A DNA stretch of 64,000 nucleotides from Brugia malayi (taxonomy: Eukaryota; Nematoda; Chromadorea; Rhabditida; Onchocercidae). Under the pieces are notes generated by a model, which saw only the letters and a list, made by a program, of their open reading frames with translations, had not been told where the DNA came from and did not search any database. Location of the stretch: the NCBI RefSeq assembly GCF_000002995.4, contig NW_025062479.1, forward strand, positions 5,015,221-5,079,220, read 5' to 3'. Both the position numbers and the translations under genes were made by a program. Positions 61,410-64,000 of the stretch are shown in pieces (position 1 is the first letter of the stretch; each line of letters starts with the position of its first letter).

Positions 61410-64000
61410 GTGAGTGTAGTTCTGTGTAAATTGGTCATTACAATTCTATTTCTGTGGGAGTTTAAATGGAATACCCGCGATCCAATTACATCTATTAGTA
61501 TAAATAATTTGTAGCAATACTGAAAGAATAATGGTGGCCATTAGCATCACTCAACTTGCCCTTTGTGGGATATTTGTTTGCTGTAGTTTCTGTTTTCTTT
61601 CCACTCCTACGAGATGCTATTAGTCCGTCTCCAGTTCCATCTCTTGGTTTTATTGCTCGAACTTCGTCACTTTCTTCTTCATTCAGTTCCATGGGATAAA
61701 ATAAATTAATTGGTCTATTGAGAAGTTTACCGCTGGAAGTTTTCACAGTTGCCTTTCCTATACTTCAATCACTAACTAATTTAAGTGTTCCTGTACTTAC
61801 TAATTTCCACATATCTGGTTGTAAATCTGGTTCTATTTCTCCAACACGCAAAATATGCTTATGAACTAGTCTTGGTGAAGCCAGTTCCCTTTGGGTACGT
61901 TCTCTCAAACGAATAAGATATTCGTTTTTCCAATTTTTCCAAAATACATCTACAGTTTTGAGAGCATTCGACCAATAATTAATTAGTTTGTCTCTAGTAT
62001 TTAATAATGGAGTATAAATTCTTCTTGGTCACTATCATTATTATTTGGTATATTTAATGGATCATTAGGAGAGATAAAATCGATAGGTAATCATCAAAAT
62101 TTAAATATACATTCTATTTCTGCTATTAATGTAATTAATTCTCTTTCCCATAATAATCTCCTTCCTATAGCTCTTCTGAGAGCTTTCTTGGTTAGCCCAA
62201 TCATTTTCTCATAAACCCCTTCGTTCCACGGTGCTTTCGGGATTATATTTTTCAAGACCATTCCTTTCAAGATTTCTGCAGATAAGTTATCGACGAAGCT
62301 CGAGATGAATTGCTCTAGTGGTAAAACATGTAAAAAGTGCTACCCATCTTTTATTTTTCCATTGTTATCTTCGACAGTAATTGGGCCCATATAATCAAGG
62401 CCAACCTGTCCAGAAGGTTTTGATTTCTTAACTCCCGTTTCCGGCAGATTTGGCACTGATGGTAATTTATATGGTTTAGTTCTTCATCTTCGACAAGCAA
62501 AGCATCCATTGATAACCCGTTTAACTGTTGATCTTCCCTTTGGTATCCAAAAATTTGGTTTTAATTCACAGAGAGTGTGAGCAATTCCAGCATGATGTGG
62601 TTCTTCATGTTTCTTTTTGATGATAAGTTCAGTAATATGATTACGACTTGGTAAATAGATTAGAAATTTTATTATTTTACTTTCATTTGTTAACTCCGCA
62701 TTCTCTAAAAGGAAGGCTTGTTGATTTCCATAATTTATCGGTTTCATCACAGTATAAATTCCATATTCTAATTTGGTCTTCAGTTAATCCATCAGACTGC
62801 GCTTGTGAAATTAATGTTCCTCCTGCTATCTCATAGTCGTCTTTATTCATGTAAATTTTATGAGTGGATAGTTTTTCCAACCACGTAGTTCTGTTTTGAA
62901 GCTAAATTTGATAAACCGAAGTGCCCACACTGTTGCTTTTAACATGCGAGCCAATTTTCAGTTATGAATTGAAATTTTACTAATTTAAAAGTTTTCTTTA
63001 CCTTTCTAATAGTCATCATAATTCTCTATTAGATTCATCGTCTTCTTGATATTTGAATTCCCATTGTGACCATTTACTTTTCTCCTTTTCTAGCCACTGC
63101 GGTTTTGTCCACCACGGTTGATAGTTTTTAAGTTTACTTGGTGAAATTCCTCTAGTAGCAACCTCCACTGGATTGTTCGCACTTGGGGTATATCGAAGGG
63201 TGAAATGTGCCCTTCGTATCTCTTCTATTCGATTTTGTACAAACCGAGGGAGTAGTCTCGTATAATTTCTGATCCAAAATAGAGCGCATTTAGAATCAGA
63301 CCAAAGCGTTGCAGGGTATATTTTTTAATTCTAGTTGCTTCAATGCAAACTGTGTAGCTCTTACTCCAATTAGTACTGAAAGTAATTGCAACCGAGGTAT
63401 GGTAATTTGTTTAATTGGGACAATATGTGATTTAGCATAAATGAGAAATGTTGAATTTTTACCACATTTTTTGATGTCGAGAACATATACTGCTGCTGTG
63501 TATGCTTTATTTGAAGCATCTGAAAATACATGTATTTCTAATTAATCTGATGGGTTTATTACAGGTAGGTATATTACATATTATATTCTTTGGCCAACTT
63601 TGTATCATTGATTTCCACTGTTTTTCTTCTTGATAGCTTAAAGGCTGGTTCCACTTGTTTTGTATCCTAAATAAAAGTTGAAGAAATAAATTGAGTGTAA
63701 TCATTGAGGGGACTAAAAACCCTAGAGGGTCATAATGTGAAGCAACAAATTGCAAGATAGTTTTTTTAGGTATTTTCTTTTCATTCCATGGTTTAAGTAT
63801 TATATGAATTACATCCAATTCATAAATCCTGTTGATACCAAGAAAACTACCTTTATTAGAATTAGCCTTGTCGTATTCGGGTAATCTTTCATTGAATTCT
63901 AGATCATTCGAAATAAATTCTCCAATATTCATGGCTGCTCTTTCAAGTTCTGTTTGTTCGTACTTTAACAAGGCATCCTCTGTACACTTCGCAGATAAAA
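61410..64000 (-). mobile_element. BEL/Pao LTR retrotransposon, 3' half of pol, disrupted, runs off the window
   Basis: Minus-strand order from the right edge: RT tail and Pao linker (63971-63507, with [19 protein letters not shown]); RNase H-like segment with [15 protein letters not shown] (about 63527-63486) and VWSDSKCALFW (about 63306-63275); integrase zinc-binding domain (about 62620-62484, HHAGIAH, then GCFACRR); integrase core with VGLDYMGP (about 62411-62385, first catalytic Asp) and NEGVYEKMIG (about 62225-62197, catalytic Glu); and the C-terminal Pao domain ending KLLNRPINLFYPMEL (about 61730-61690) and stopping at 61495. Several stops and frameshifts split it, so it is a pseudogene copy as read here. 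The 3' LTR should start within about 100 bp left of 61495, perhaps at a TG near 61443. Its 5' partner lies outside the window, so the boundary is approximate. Confidence 0.88.

Noticed and set aside
1..64000. CRISPR arrays, bacterial operons, rRNA genes or a Wolbachia insert
   Set aside because: No regularly spaced repeats, no intronless bacterial-style genes with ribosome-binding sites, and no rRNA-like blocks were seen; all confident genes are spliced eukaryotic genes.

Overview
The window looks like nuclear DNA of a parasitic nematode, most likely a spirurid or filarial worm. It is very AT-rich. Introns are mostly about 60 to 400 bp and use strong TTTTCAG-type 3' splice sites. Several start codons sit 15 to 30 bp after a lone acceptor, as expected for spliced-leader trans-splicing. 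One gene joins fibronectin III repeats to p120-catenin armadillo repeats, an arrangement I associate with nematode JAC-1. The species assignment is inference; no search was run.

Layout. 21-1707 (+): the 3' end of a MOCS3/UBA4-type sulfurtransferase. 5745-13583 (+): a 27-exon p120/delta-catenin gene of the jac-1 type, with four Fn3 domains followed by armadillo repeats and two probable GC-AG introns. 13.6-28.4 kb: a long gene-poor stretch with one exon-like ORF at 26190-26433. 28455-34867 (+): a two-finger GATA factor resembling elt-1. 39769-45638 (-): complete COPI beta'-COP (copb-2), 17 exons. 46751-49140 (+): complete Phafin (PH plus FYVE) gene, divergently arranged with copb-2 across about 1.1 kb. 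50.4-50.8 kb (+): an unrecognised small spliced ORF. 50.8-53.2 kb (-): a decayed BEL/Pao LTR retrotransposon with both LTRs. 56621-58259 (+): a small heat-shock protein. 61.4-64.0 kb (-): the 3' half of a second, longer BEL/Pao element that runs off the window.

The genes do not form one pathway. They are independent housekeeping and developmental genes: tRNA thiolation/Moco sulfur transfer, cadherin junctions, ectodermal transcription control, Golgi-ER vesicle coat, PI3P endosome binding and a chaperone. Exon models were built by hand, choosing GT/GC-AG sites that keep frame and conserved motifs; every junction given was checked for phase.

I found no CRISPR array, operon of unknown genes or other clearly new system. 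The most useful leads are the paired GC-AG introns in the catenin gene, the orphan small ORF beside the retroelement, the GATA-site cluster inside the GATA gene, and the exon-like ORF upstream of it.
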